Assembly (NCBI GenBank): GCA_036245805.1
Contig: BTRK01000005.1
Coordinates: forward strand, 41,899,216 to 41,963,215
Direction: 5' to 3'
Source: Pristionchus mayeri
Taxonomy: Eukaryota; Nematoda; Chromadorea; Rhabditida; Neodiplogasteridae
DNA length: 64,000 bases
Part shown: positions 1 through 12,358 of the stretch, piece by piece
Position numbering within the stretch: position 1 is the first letter of the stretch
Layout of the letters: each line of letters starts with the position of its first letter
Notes under the pieces: generated by a model
What the model saw: the letters and a program-made list of their open reading frames with translations, nothing else
Databases searched by the model: none
What the model was told of the DNA's origin: nothing
Position numbers and translations under genes: made by a program

Positions 1-600
1 TTTGGGCTCAAACCAATGGAAGAGAATCAGTAACACGGAAACGTGTCAGTAGTCATAGAATAACAATAACTCAGCTCTGGCGGGTGACCAGTTTTGAAAT
101 TTTCACGCAAATCCTGCTAGGAATGGCATCCTGGTTTACATGCTCATGAGTTAGAAACTACTGTTATTCTTTAGTTACTATTGTCAATGATAGTGTTCAT
201 AGATCACCCAGCGAAGTTCGATTTTGACAGTTTCACTCCGTATCGATCTGCGACGTCTGATATTTCCTATTGAGAAATAATCATAATACCCTTTGCTGAT
301 TGTGTCATCTGCAAGATTTAACGTGTTCATAACTTAATTAATTGCCTAATTCGCAGCATGTTTCGGTCTTCATCATTCCCCGCTTAAGTACAATTCGAAC
401 TCGGTTAGAAAGATATTCGGGAATGACACAATCAAGCTTCAAACAATTTACCACACGTATCACGAGCCAGTGGAGGAGTGTGGGAACAAAACTAAACTTT
501 TTTGCCTGATATTTACTATATTTTAGTGGTAGAATACCCAGGACGGATTTTGTCGAAAAAATATAGGTTGTTGGTCCCAGAATTCACTCTCTGCTAGTGT

Positions 601-662
601 GTCGTTGAGATCGACGTCAGTTTCGAGAATCCGACGTTCGTCTGTCTGGAGCACGACTATGA
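601..662 (+). pseudogene. SF3B3-like exon relic (FENPTF exon)
   Basis: A single exon-sized coding relic. It reads VVEIDVSFENPTFVCLEHD and is followed by a GT donor (gtacgg). SF3B3, the beta-propeller subunit of the SF3b complex of U2 snRNP, has a matching VGFENPMFACLEMDYE segment near residues 170-190 (family knowledge). Two more copies of this exon occur at 4,048 and 30,898. The upstream neighbour exon (LVY.M.RD) is not recognisable here, so this is an isolated fragment of a decayed copy. No stop lies inside the 62 bases, but no continuous gene surrounds it. Confidence 0.75.
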
Positions 663-1016
663 AGTACGGTAGAATTATTATTGGTAATGTAACCTTTTTT
701 TACCCCATAACCAGCACAAATATTGGAGAACTGCAGCTTCTTATCGCTTCTTAGTGTTTGTGAAACGGGAGTTGGTTGGATAGCGCATTTTTTTCGAATC
801 TTCGTGTTTCTCTATGATTGCTCCAAGGAAAGACAGTTTACATAATGTATCAACACATTGTTGGGCATGCTTCATGAATCATCATGAATCATGATGCTGC
901 TAAATACATATGACGATTGATATGATGCAATTTCCAATTCAAACACTATTAATCATATGTTTCCTCCTAATATTATTGGTGCATTGCTGTACAGTATCCT
1001 AAAGTAAAAATGCTTG

Positions 1017-1316
1017 TTAAAGGAGTGCTCCGGGGAATGTTCAGCCACCCATATTGATAATGTGGATATTGTAGAGGCCACTCACCCGATCATAAATCAC
1101 TTTGTACGAAGTTCACTTTGTACGAGGCTCTCAGGCTATTTACATACGCGCAAAGTTCATTGACAGCGCAGGGTAGTTGCTTGTTCGTTTATGTTTCACT
1201 CGCTCTTCTTATTTCTGGCCTCTTTCTCGGGGTAATTTCGCTACAGTTTTCCATTGAGAGCGCAGAATTTTCGTGGTGGGACTCCCTAGCATTCATTCCC
1301 CGGAGCACCCCTTTAA
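1017..1316. mobile_element. 300-bp inverted-repeat element with TTAA ends
   Basis: The element starts TTAAAGGAGTGCTCCGGGG and ends with the inverted copy CCCCGGAGCACCCCTTTAA. TTAA occurs at both boundaries, as expected for TTAA-targeting (piggyBac-like) insertions. It has no long coding frame, so it is a non-autonomous (MITE-type) copy. A full-length sister lies at 27,531-27,829 in opposite orientation and a broken one at 59,935. It may interrupt the SF3B3-like copy between the exon relics at 601 and 1,366. Confidence 0.8.
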
Positions 1317-1365
1317 TAACAATTTTCAAAATTCTTCTCCAGGAATGCGGCAGTTACCCCCACTG

Positions 1366-1673
1366 GCGAAGACACGAATTCGAGTGAGTGAGTAAGGAAG
1401 AGGATTCAAATGGGACATGAAACATGAATATTAGTGGTCTCTATTGAAAATTGTTGTATTTGTATTTTGGACCATGTACTCCCATCTAATTGACTCGTGC
1501 CCAATGATTGCTTGAAAATCCCTGTTCTCAATCCCTATTATCGCCGTTTTCCTCGCTAGCGCGCCCACTTCTTATTGGAAATGATTCGGGCACTAGGAAA
1601 TTTCATATTTCAAAGGCGGCATGACGTCATAGTTCTCATCCGACCTAGTGTGTGATTCACTGTTCCAGGTCAG
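1366..1673 (+). pseudogene. SF3B3-like relic: end of one exon and the next exon
   Basis: The left part (about 1,366-1,387) matches the 3' end of the VSFVNATLVLSIGETVEE exon seen elsewhere in the window, up to its donor (gtgagtgag). After an intron, 1,549-1,673 matches the next exon (GFLATAPTLGCSLIGDDS in better copies), ending at ccag before gtcagtaac. That second exon is interrupted after TGATTC by a small GGCACTAGG element (1,589-1,652), and TGATTC is repeated on the other side. Frames are broken, so this is a pseudogene piece. Confidence 0.7.
1589..1652. mobile_element. Short inverted-repeat element, GGCACTAGG family
   Basis: A small element with ends GGCACTAGG and CCTAGTG, containing a ggcatgacgtcatagttctc core shared with the copy at 51,906-51,995. 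It lies inside an SF3B3-like exon relic, and TGATTC is found on both sides, which marks a target-site duplication. Relatives occur at 45,030, 46,202, 48,285 and 51,906. Confidence 0.7.
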
Positions 1674-3390
1674 TAACTGATAAGTGAGTATTGAACTTTG
1701 CTTTTCATCCTACAACTTTTGATATATCTCCTTGCGGAATTACTACTAGATGCGTTTTTGTGATGGCTGATGGTCGGTGGAAATTGATTTGATTTGATTT
1801 TTAAAAGACAAATGTGCAGAAGATTATTTGGTAGTGATCTGTTCATCATATATAATACACCCGTAGCAAAAAGCCCACTAGTGCGAGAACTTCACTCTTG
1901 TCTCTCTTCATTGATCTCATAGTCGATACTGTGTGATAACGTGATGCCATCAGCCATTGTTAATGATTTCTCCGTTGTTGCATGTTATTGACACGGATGG
2001 CTGGCTTGTAACGCTAACAGTATGCAAGATTTTAAGAAGGAGTAGCACGAACAATCAAATTAACAAGCCACTCTTGTGAGTAATAAAAACCAGCTCTCCG
2101 ATCACGAATCACTTTATCCGAAGTCTCACAGAATCCTCTCAAGTCAATTGTAAATACATTTTTCCTGACATATTTGCTTGTCGGTTTTTTGTTTCCTTTC
2201 TCTCACTAATAATCTGAGAAACTGTGAAACACACGAGAATAATCATTAAAAAACAAATTTTAAAAATTTAAAAAAAGCAGCCGTGGGACAATTATGCGAA
2301 AAATATTGAATGTATTGTTTTACTACTGATATGATGTAAGGTTGACGCAAGAGTTTGACTAATTCAGAAATGTGAAGCAACGAGGTTTACGTTGCAACAG
2401 TGGGTTATGACCAAATAAAATTTGCTTAGTTCAATATGCGATGAGCGGACGCACTTAACTAATGAAGTAAATGATCCTAAAAAAATGCGTTAATTCAAAA
2501 CGGTTGCCTGCTGCGCATGATGGTGGACGGCGTGATAATTTTTACTTTATTAATTAATCCTATTATATTGCTCTCACATATTACGAGTTTCACGACTGTG
2601 AGATAGCGTGATGACACCAACCATAGCTAATTATTGCTCAATTCTTTCTTTCCTTAAAACAATCAATCCCCTCTCCTCAGAACAGACTCGTCGAGTTCTC
2701 GACCGCGTCATTAAGTGCGTCATTAAGTTCTCCCCTTCACACGAATATTCCATTCCTCAACAATTTTGGAGTGTGAGCCAACTAGCAATGTTTTGATGCG
2801 GGGACAACTAGGCAGATTAAGGACGTGACTGTTTTTGAAACGTCAAACTGCGGTGAGTGTTTGATACTTCAGACCCTTGTTTTGAGGTAACACATCCTAA
2901 AAATGCCGCTTCTTCTGTACCTGAAGGGCAGGTAAATAAATCGTAACCGCATGTTCATTAAATAGCTGACCTTCACAATTCGTGCACAATGAACGGCTTG
3001 TATAATTTATAAAAAGAAAATACATATAAACAACGATCTTCATTAAGTTGACAAAAATGGAACACGGGTATCCGTTTTGAGTGTTTGAGTGTGCGGTGAG
3101 TGTGCTGTTGTTATCTCTCTCGCGTGTCCGGATTGATGATTGATCAGGCAGGATCTTGCAAAGGGCCTTGATGCGATTTAGATAGGCACTTCAATAACAT
3201 TCCCCTTCAAATATGACTCCCGCATATCTCGTTTTATCTATGAAACAATCCTTAGAAAAATATAATATTTATTTTATGTTCTTTCTATATCATGCACCGG
3301 TTACTTCATGCTCCGACATATTCATATGAATTGGTTCGTTTTCGCAATCCAATTCTTCCCACGTTGGGATTGATTACATAAAAAAATCTT
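1674..3390. other. Intergenic/intronic-looking sequence, no gene seen
   Basis: AT-rich sequence with no supported gene. It probably includes introns of the decayed SF3B3-like copies, since short stretches around 1,870-1,960 and 2,580-2,640 resemble each other. No RNA gene or complete mobile element was recognised. Confidence 0.4.
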
Positions 3391-3394
3391 AAAC

Positions 3395-3470
3395 AAGTGC
3401 TTCGAAAAGGACTCCATATATTTGAGGTGGACATTTCCTAGCCACCTGATCACCCAAACACCGTCAAGAA
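3395..3470 (+). pseudogene. SF3B3-like exon relic (VLR.GL exon)
   Basis: Reads VLRKGLHIFEVDIS, then a stop, then PPDHPNTVK. This aligns with the SF3B3 family segment VLRHGLEVSEMAVSELPG.P..V (family knowledge). The in-frame stop shows decay. Better copies of this exon occur at 12,735 and in the triplicated unit at 26,947-27,490. Confidence 0.65.
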
Positions 3471-3678
3471 TTTTGACGGAGCGCCGATGGTCAGTGAAGA
3501 GAGGAGACGGTACTATGGGATACTGTAACCGGAAATGATCTGAAAGAATGAGAGAGCGCTAGAGCGACATTAGCACGAGTAGCTGAAATAATACGTGTTG
3601 CTGATTCCAGTCGCTGTCGTACCAACGCATTGGAATGCTCAACAGTAATGATGCTTGTCTGAATATCATTTCTCGCAG

Positions 3679-4551
3679 GTGCTGTGGAGCGACAGAAGCT
3701 GGTGTACGTGATGAAAAGAGACGCGCATGCATCTCACCATATCATCGCTGTTCGAGGCACAATCTAGAATACGGTAGATGGAGAAGTGTCCAGTTATCCT
3801 GAATTTATACTTTCGAACGAATGATTTGAGGCAGAAATGAAGCTTCAAGTATTGATTAAAATTTTCAGAAATCGGACAATATTTTTAGTCATGCCAGATG
3901 AAGAACATTGTGCTAGGTTATTTTCACAGACTGATATACTATAACCGAAAATCACAAGATTGGAATTTCAGTGGACTGATATTGTACATTTTTCAAAAAT
4001 GAAACTTGAAAAACCGATAGTTAAAAATCACTTCAACTCTTATCTTCGATGTCGTTGGCATCAACGTCGGCTTCGAGAATCCGACGTTCGCCTGTCTGAA
4101 GCACGACTGCTAAGTACAAGTAGTTGTTCTTGCCTTGACGCTCTGTTGATACCATTGAGTTGTAGTGATGATGAAACTGGATATGGCAAGGTGTTAAATT
4201 ATGCGATTGTTCTATCATTACGATGGGTTAGCCAGACAGATTTAGTATACAGATGGTTTTGAATCTTCGGAATTTGCTTTACGTGCAATATTTTCCCCAT
4301 TGGTTCAATGTAAAAATATCCTAGATTTGAACTTCTTCGGATCCTACGAGAATGTTTTTGATGATGTAATCTCATTCAGTTTATTGATTTTTTCAAGTTT
4401 CATGCTAATTGTAGTGCGTGGTGGACAGAACGACATCTCTGGTGCGATCGTATGCTGTAAGAATTACATCGTATGCAAGAATCTGGGAGATCAACCGGAC
4501 ATTTGCGTGCCCATCACGAGGAGGAAATTGAGTCGATTTTTAGTTTTTTAA
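3679..4551 (+). pseudogene. SF3B3-like relic with three exon pieces in order
   Basis: Three exons are recognisable in SF3B3 order. At 3,679-3,765, after a gcag acceptor, the sequence reads AVERQKLVYVMKRD, then degenerates. At 4,048-4,113 it reads VGFENPTFACLKHD followed by a stop. At 4,403-4,545 it reads ISGAIVCCKNYIVCKNLGDQ and continues PDICVPITRRKLS, matching the SF3B3 segment around SENYITYKNFGDQPDIRCPI. The introns between them are alignable with the copy at 30,508-31,478. Stops in the first two exons argue against function. A processed copy is excluded because introns are retained. Confidence 0.8.
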
Positions 4552-5555
4552 TGATTCACTTGCTGCATATCATTGTGCTGTGATTGTTAGGATAGTGAAG
4601 GAGTGATGCAACCAAGAAATGTCGAGGCAGGATTTTACTTGTAGGAGTACAATAGGGAGTGGTTTCTTTGACACAGTAGGAGATGCACTCGCATGCCTTA
4701 TTGTATACGCTGGTGCGTCCGAAATATGAGCGTTATTAGTGAGATATTGTAATTTGGAAAAATTGTAATACACATTATTATAGAGGGAGAATGTACTGTA
4801 TTATAGTGAATGAAGAGGTTAGGAAGACGAGATGATAAAGTTGGTTTTTTTCTACTGCTGGTTAAATGCCACAATTGAGCTCATTAATGAGGTCTTGTAA
4901 ACGAGAGATCAGGTCTTCGTCAAGCATTAGGTCTTCTCCGAGTGTTTCGCAGGGCGAAGATGGACAAGACCGAGTACAGAATCGGAAGTTTTATAATTTA
5001 ATTATTTTCGAGAGAGAAACTACGCATAATCACTTAATGTGAACAGCTCGAATAGCTATGGATTAACCTTTGCGAAGATCTCGCAGGCGACAAGTTTTGA
5101 TATTTTCTCCTTCCTGACATATTTAAACGACTGCAACTATCTGGACATCGTTCCCCATTCACAATGACAGTGCATATCGAATATTCGAAGCCCCGTTCTC
5201 GCGAGTGTTTTTAACGGTTAGGATCGAAATGCGAATTATGCATTTGCCTGCTTAGAAATGATCATAATCTACTTAACAAATGCGTCAGCTGCCAAATTAA
5301 ATGTGTTTTGTACATAATTAGATTGCTAAATCGCAGCCCGGTTTCTTTCCGAACATTCGCACGCTGAAGTACGATTCGATCTAGATTTGAAAGATGTTCT
5401 CACCTGCAACATCCTCGCTTCGAACATTTCTTAAAAGCGTCTAGCTATTCGTGTCATGCTGTACTGTAGAAAGCACTTTTAAGAAAAAAACACAAAATCA
5501 TGTCCTCGCATTAAATACATGTTAATAATTTATAATTTAAGATTTAAAAATCAAT
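4552..5555. other. No gene seen
   Basis: AT-rich sequence between the pseudogene copy and the minisatellite. Only short open frames, no repeats of note, no RNA gene recognised. Confidence 0.4.
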
Positions 5556-8500
5556 ATCAATACCTATATATAAAGCGCAGGTTCCGTCTGTGTGTCCGGA
5601 TTGCGAAATAGGTAGGAGAGGGATGGATGACGTTAGGAAAACATAGGTCCACTACCGTATGCCAATCAATAATTAGCATTGGGTCAATTACCATATACCA
5701 ATCGATAATTAGCCATAGGTCACCTCTTATTCCGGGGGTCAGATTTAGGATTTTGACCTTTGATCTTTGAATTACCGTATACCAATCAATAATTAGCATT
5801 GGGTCAACTACCGTATACCAATCGATAATTAGCCATGGGTCATCTCTTATTCCGTGGGTCAGATTTATGATTTTGACCTTTGATCTTTGAATTACCGTAT
5901 ACCAATCAATAATTAGCATTTGGACAACTACCGTATACCAATCGATAATTAGCCATGGGTCATCTCTTATTCCGTGGGTCAGATTTATGATTTTGACCTT
6001 TGATCTTTGAATTACCGTATACCAATCAATAATTAGCATTTGGACAACTACAGTATACCAATCGATAATTAGCCATGGGTCAACCATTATTCCGTGGGTC
6101 AGATTTATGATTTTGACATTTGATCTTTGAATTACCGTATACCAATCAATTATTACCATTGGGTCAATTACCGTATACCAATCGATAATCAGCCATGGGT
6201 CACCTCTTATTCCGTGGGTCAGATTTATGATTTTGATCTTTGATCTTTGAACTACGGTATGCCAATCAATAATTAGCATTGGGTCAACTACCGTATACCA
6301 ATCAATAATTAGCCGTGGGTCATCTCTTATTCCGTGGGCCAGATTTATGATTTTTACCTTTGATCTTTGAATTACCGTATACCAATCAATAATTAGCATT
6401 GGGTCAACTACCGTATACCAATCGATAATTAGCCATGGGTCACCTCTTATTCCGTGGGTCAGATTTATGATTTTGACATTTGATCTTTGAATTACCGTAT
6501 ACCAATCAATTATTACCATCAATACCTATATATAAAGCGCAGGTTCCGTCCGTGTGTCCGGATTGCGAAATAGGTAGGAGAGGGATGGATGACGTTAGGA
6601 AAACATAGGTCCACTACCGTATGCCAATCAATAATTAGCATTGGGTCAATTACCATATACCAATCGATAATTAGCCATAGGTCACCTCTTATTCCGGGGG
6701 TCAGATTTAGGATTTTGACCTTTGATCTTTGAATTACCGTATACCAATCAATAATTAGCATTGGGTCAACTACCGTATACCAATCGATAATTAGCCATGG
6801 GTCATCTCTTATTCCGTGGGTCAGATTTATGATTTTGACCTTTGATCTTTGAATTACCGTATACCAATCAATAATTAGCATTTGGACAACTACCGTATAC
6901 CAATCGATAATTAGCCATGGGTCATCTCTTATTCCGTGGGTCAGATTTATGATTTTGACATTTGATCTTTGAATTACCGTATACCAATCAATTATTACCA
7001 TTGGGTCAATTACCGTATACCAATCGATAATCAGCCATGGGTCACCTCTTATTCCGTGGGTCAGATTTATGATTTTGATCTTTGATCTTTGAACTACGGT
7101 ATGCCAATCAATAATTAGCATTGGGTCAACTACCGTATACCAATCAATAATTAGCCGTGGGTCATCTCTTATTCCGTGGGCCAGATTTATGATTTTTACC
7201 TTTGATCTTTGAATTACCGTATACCAATCAATAATTAGCATTGGGTCAACTACCGTATACCAATCGATAATTAGCCATGGGTCACCTCTTATTCCGTGGG
7301 TCAGATTTATGATTTTGACATTTGATCTTTGAATTACCGTATACCAATCAATTATTACCATCAATACCTATATATAAAGCGCAGGTTCCGTCCGTGTGTC
7401 CGGATTGCGAAATAGGTAGGAGAGGGATGGATGACGTTAGGAAAACATAGGTCCACTACCGTATGCCAATCAATAATTAGCATTGGGTCAATTACCATAT
7501 ACCAATCGATAATTAGCCATAGGTCACCTCTTATTCCGGGGGTCAGATTTAGGATTTTGACCTTTGATCTTTGAATTACCGTATACCAATCAATAATTAG
7601 CATTGGGTCAACTACCGTATACCAATCGATAATTAGCCATGGGTCATCTCTTATTCCGTGGGTCAGATTTATGATTTTGACCTTTGATCTTTGAATTACC
7701 GTATACCAATCAATAATTAGCATTTGGACAACTACCGTATACCAATCGATAATTAGCCATGGGTCATATCTTATTCCGTGGGTCAGATTTATGATTTTGA
7801 CCTTTGATCTTTGAATTACCGTATACCAATCAATAATTAGCATTTGGACAACTACCGTATACCAATCGATAATTAGCCATGGGTCAACCATTATTCCGTG
7901 GGTCAGATTTATGATTTTGACATTTGATCTTTGAATTACCGTATACCAATCAATTATTACCATTGGGTCAATTACCGTATACCAATCGATAATTAGCATT
8001 GGGGCGACTACCGTATACCAATCGATAATTAGCCATGGGTCATCTCTTATTCCGTGGGTCAGATTTATGATTTTGATCTTTGATCTTTGAATTACCGTAT
8101 ACCAATCAATTATTACCATTGGGTCAATTACCGTATACCAATCGATAATTAGCATTGGGGCGACTACCGTATACCAATCGATAATTAGCCATGGGTCATC
8201 TCTTATTCCGTGGGTCAGATTTATGATTTTGACATTTGATCTTTGAATTACCGTATACCAATCAATTATTACCATTGGGTCAATTACCGTATACCAATCG
8301 ATAATTAGCATTGGGGCGACTACCGTATACCAATCGATAATTAGCCATAGGTCACCTCTTATTCCGGGGGTCAGATTTAGGATTTTGACCTTTGATCTTT
8401 GAATTACCGTATACCAATCAATAATTAGCATTGGGTCAACTACCGTATACCAATCGATAATTAGCCATGGGTCATCTCTTATTCCGTGGGTCAGATTTAT

Positions 8501-10640
8501 GATTTTGACCTTTGATCTTTGAATTACCGTATACCAATCAATAATTAGCATTTGGACAACTACCGTATACCAATCGATAATTAGCCATGGGTCATCTCTT
8601 ATTCCGTGGGTCAGATTTATGATTTTGACCTTTGATCTTTGAATTACCGTATACCAATCAATAATTAGCATTTGGACAACTACAGTATACCAATCGATAA
8701 TTAGCCATGGGTCAACCATTATTCCGTGGGTCAGATTTATGATTTTGACATTTGATCTTTGAATTACCGTATACCAATCAATTATTACCATTGGGTCAAT
8801 TACCGTATACCAATCGATAATCAGCCATGGGTCACCTCTTATTCCGTGGGTCAGATTTATGATTTTGATCTTTGATCTTTGAACTACGGTATGCCAATCA
8901 ATAATTAGCATTGGGTCAACTACCGTATACCAATCAATAATTAGCCGTGGGTCATCTCTTATTCCGTGGGCCAGATTTATGATTTTTACCTTTGATCTTT
9001 GAATTACCGTATACCAATCAATAATTAGCATTGGGTCAACTACCGTATACCAATCGATAATTAGCCATGGGTCACCTCTTATTCCGTGGGTCAGATTTAT
9101 GATTTTGACATTTGATCTTTGAATTACCGTATACCAATCAATTATTACCATCAATACCTATATATAAAGCGCAGGTTCCGTCCGTGTGTCCGGATTGCGA
9201 AATAGGTAGGAGAGGGATGGATGACGTTAGGAAAACATAGGTCCACTACCGTATGCCAATCAATAATTAGCATTGGGTCAATTACCATATACCAATCGAT
9301 AATTAGCCATAGGTCACCTCTTATTCCGGGGGTCAGATTTAGGATTTTGACCTTTGATCTTTGAATTACCGTATACCAATCAATAATTAGCATTGGGTCA
9401 ACTACCGTATACCAATCGATAATTAGCCATGGGTCATCTCTTATTCCGTGGGTCAGATTTATGATTTTGACCTTTGATCTTTGAATTACCGTATACCAAT
9501 CAATAATTAGCATTTGGACAACTACCGTATACCAATCGATAATTAGCCATGGGTCATATCTTATTCCGTGGGTCAGATTTATGATTTTGACCTTTGATCT
9601 TTGAATTACCGTATACCAATCAATAATTAGCATTTGGACAACTACCGTATACCAATCGATAATTAGCCATGGGTCAACCATTATTCCGTGGGTCAGATTT
9701 ATGATTTTGACATTTGATCTTTGAATTACCGTATACCAATCAATTATTACCATTGGGTCAATTACCGTATACCAATCGATAATTAGCATTGGGGCGACTA
9801 CCGTATACCAATCGATAATTAGCCATGGGTCATCTCTTATTCCGTGGGTCAGATTTATGATTTTGATCTTTGATCTTTGAACTACGGTATGCCAATCAAT
9901 AATTAGCATTGGGTCAACTACCGTATACCAATCGATAATTAGCCGTGGGTCATCTCTTATTCCGTGGGCCAGATTTATGATTTTTACCTTTGATCTTTGA
10001 ATTACCGTATACCAATCAATAATTAGCATTGGGTCAACTACCGTATACCAATCGATAATTAGCCATGGGTCACCTCTTATTCCGTGGGTCAGATTTATGA
10101 TTTTGACATTTGATCTTTGAATTACCGTATACCAATCAATTATTACCATTGGGTCAATTACCGTATACCAATCGATAATCAGCCATGGGTCACCTCTTAT
10201 TCCGTGGGTCAGATTTATGATTTTGATCTTTGATCTTTGAACTACGGTATGCCAATCAATAATTAGCATTGGGTCAACTACCGTATACCAATCGATAATT
10301 AGCATTGGGGCGACTACCGTATACCAATCGATAATTAGCATTGGGTCAACTACCGTATACCAATCGATAATCAGCCATGGGTCACCTCTTATTTCGTGGG
10401 TCAGATTTATGATTTTGATCTTTGATCTTTGAATTACCGTATACCAATCAATAATTAGCATTGGGGCGACTACCGTATACCAATCGATAATTACCATTGG
10501 GGCGACTACCGTATACCAATCGATAATTACCATTGGGTCAACTACCGTATATCAATCGATAATTAACCTTGGGTTACCTCTTATTCGGTGGGTCAGATTT
10601 ATGATTTTGATCTTTGACCAATCGATAATTAGCTATGGGT
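5556..10640. repeat. 5 kb higher-order minisatellite (36 + 84 = 120 bp units)
   Basis: The basic unit is 120 bp, made of a 36-bp part (gggtcaactaccgtatacca...) and an 84-bp part that carries tttgatctttgaa. Near 10,250-10,540 the 36-bp part alone is tandemly amplified. The array is divided into blocks starting near 5,556, 6,520, 7,362 and 9,152 (962, 842 and 1,790 bp apart). Each block opens with the same roughly 90-bp unique segment containing tatatataaagcgcaggttc and then gtgtgtccgg. Long minus-strand frames (up to about 590 codons, IIDWYTV repeats) run through it because every unit length is a multiple of three. Each block's frame ends in the unique segment. I see no sign that these are proteins. 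Confidence 0.95.
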
Positions 10641-11351
10641 CAAAGCTTCTAGAATGTTCCTGAACGTTCGAAAATGTTCCAAAGCTTCTAGAATGTTCCA
10701 GAAAGTTCGAAAATGTTCCAAAGCTTCTAGAATGTTCCAGAAAGTTCGAAAATGTTCCAAAGCTTCTAGAATGTTCCAGAAAGTTTGAAAATGTTCCAAA
10801 GCTTCTAGAATGTTCCAGAAAGTTCGAAAATGATCCAAAGCTTCTAGAATGTTCCAGAAAGTTCGAAAATGATCCAAAGATTCTAGAATGTTCCAGAAAG
10901 TTCGAAAATGATCCAAAGCTTCTAGAATGTTCCAGAAAGTTCGAAAATGATCCAAAGCTTCTAGAATGTTCCAGAAAGTTTGAAAATGATCCAAAGCTTC
11001 TAGAATGTTCCAGAAAGTTCGAAAATGATCCAAAGCTTCTAGAATGTTCCAGAAAGTTCGAAAATGTTCCAAAGCTTCTAGAATGTTCCAGAAAGTTCGA
11101 AAATGATCCAAAGCTTCTAGATTGTTCCAGAAAGTTCGAAAATGATCCAAAGCTTCTAGAATGTTCCAGAAAGTTCGAAAATGTTCCAAAGCTTCTAGAA
11201 TGTTCCAGAAAGTTCGAAAATGATCCAAAGCTTCTAGAATGTTCCAGAAAGTTCGAAAATTTTCCAAAGCTTCTAGAATGTTCCAGAAAGTTCGAAAATT
11301 TTCCAAAGCTTCTAGAATGTTCCAGAAAGTTCGAAACTTTTCTAAAGCTTC
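10641..11351. repeat. 39-bp tandem array of heat-shock elements (about 18 units)
   Basis: The repeat unit is 39 bp. Each unit contains TTCTAGAATGTTCCAGAAAG followed by TTCGAAAATG, that is, alternating TTC and GAA triplets each separated by two bases. This is the consensus heat-shock element recognised by trimeric HSF1, with five contiguous perfect modules per unit, or seven where the next triplet is also TTC. It directly abuts the 120-bp minisatellite. The unit is a multiple of three, so a minus-strand frame (LEALEHFRTFWNI repeats) stays open by arithmetic. Confidence 0.9.
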
Positions 11352-11359
11352 CAGCATGT

Positions 11360-12010
11360 TGATTCGAAAAAGAGAGGGGAGTAGGATAGGAGAGGGGGGG
11401 AAGGGGAAAGGGAGAGTAGGAGAGAGGGGGAGAAAGGGAGAGGGAGAGAGGGAGAGTGAGAAAGAGAGAGTGGAAAGGGAGAGAGGGAGAGAAGGAAAGA
11501 GGAGTGAGAGAAAGAGAGAGGGTAGTTTGAGAGAGGGAGAGGGAGAGGTGGAGAGAGAGAGATAGATAGAGGGAGAGGTGGATAGAGGGAGAGAGAGGTT
11601 GAGGGATAGAGAGATGGAGAGAGGGAGAGGTGGAGAAAGGGAGAGAGAATTTAGAGGGAGAGAGAGACGGAGAGGGGGAGAGGAAGAGAGAGGGAGAAAG
11701 GGAGAGAGGAAGAGAAGGGGAGAGATGGAGAGAAGGAGAGGAAGGGGGATAGGAATTGAGAGGGAGAGGTTAGATGGTGAGGAAATTGGAGAGGGAGAGG
11801 TTAGAGGATGATAGAGTTGGAGAGGGAGAGGTTTGAGGGTGAGGGATTTGGAGATGTTAGAGGGTGAGGGAGTGAGATTGTTTGAGAGGGAGGGTTAGAG
11901 AGGGAGAGAGAGAGTTGGAGAAATAGGGAGAGGGAGATAATGAAAGAGAGGGATGGAGCGTGGGAGAGAGGGAGGGAGAAACGTTGATGGAGTTTGAGAG
12001 AGAGATTTTG
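11360..12010. repeat. Polypurine (GA-rich) tract of about 650 bp
   Basis: Nearly pure A/G on the plus strand, with gagaggga-type low-complexity repeats, grading into interspersed gaggtt motifs toward the right. It follows the heat-shock array without a gap. Frames in it are low-complexity (R/E/G on plus, S/L/P on minus) and are not genes. Confidence 0.9.
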
Positions 12011-12056
12011 CATCCGAAATAAATAAGACGAGGCTAAGAAGACATCCCGGAGAACG

Positions 12057-12096
12057 CCAGTCGATAGCGCGCGCCGAGGCGCGCGCTATCGGCTGG
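12057..12096. repeat. GC-rich perfect hairpin
   Basis: An inverted repeat with arms ccagtcgatagcgcgcgcc and ggcgcgcgctatcggctgg around a 2-base loop, with one mismatch. It closes the repeat block 5,556-12,096 and is followed by taaataaataaa. Its place at the edge could mark the end of a composite mobile element, but this is only inference. Confidence 0.85.
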
Positions 12097-12358
12097 TAAA
12101 TAAATAAAATTATGGATTATTTTCAACTACATACCTTTGTATCACTTCGCATTTGAATAATGGGATATGTATCACTCCGATCAATGACATTTCCCTTCCT
12201 CTTGATCGCCGCTCATCTCGCTCAGAGCGACGGACAATGATCCGACCCTTCGAGTTCGTTTGCCACGCAAATGAGGTTTTCGATCCACTCTGACACGCTG
12301 TGCTCCTCCGTAGTCCAATAACACACACAAACTTCACCAATCCATCTCCTCTATTCAG

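Noticed and set aside
5557..10533. Four long minus-strand frames of IIDWYTV repeats as a repeat-protein family
   Set aside because: They exactly track the minisatellite units, whose lengths are multiples of three. There is no promoter, splice or non-repeat domain support.
5556..10640. CRISPR-like array
   Set aside because: No unique spacers of constant length between repeats; it is a higher-order minisatellite in a eukaryotic context.
11239..12013. Frames rich in R/E/G (plus) and S/L/P (minus) in the GA tract
   Set aside because: Low-complexity translation of a polypurine tract, open by composition only.
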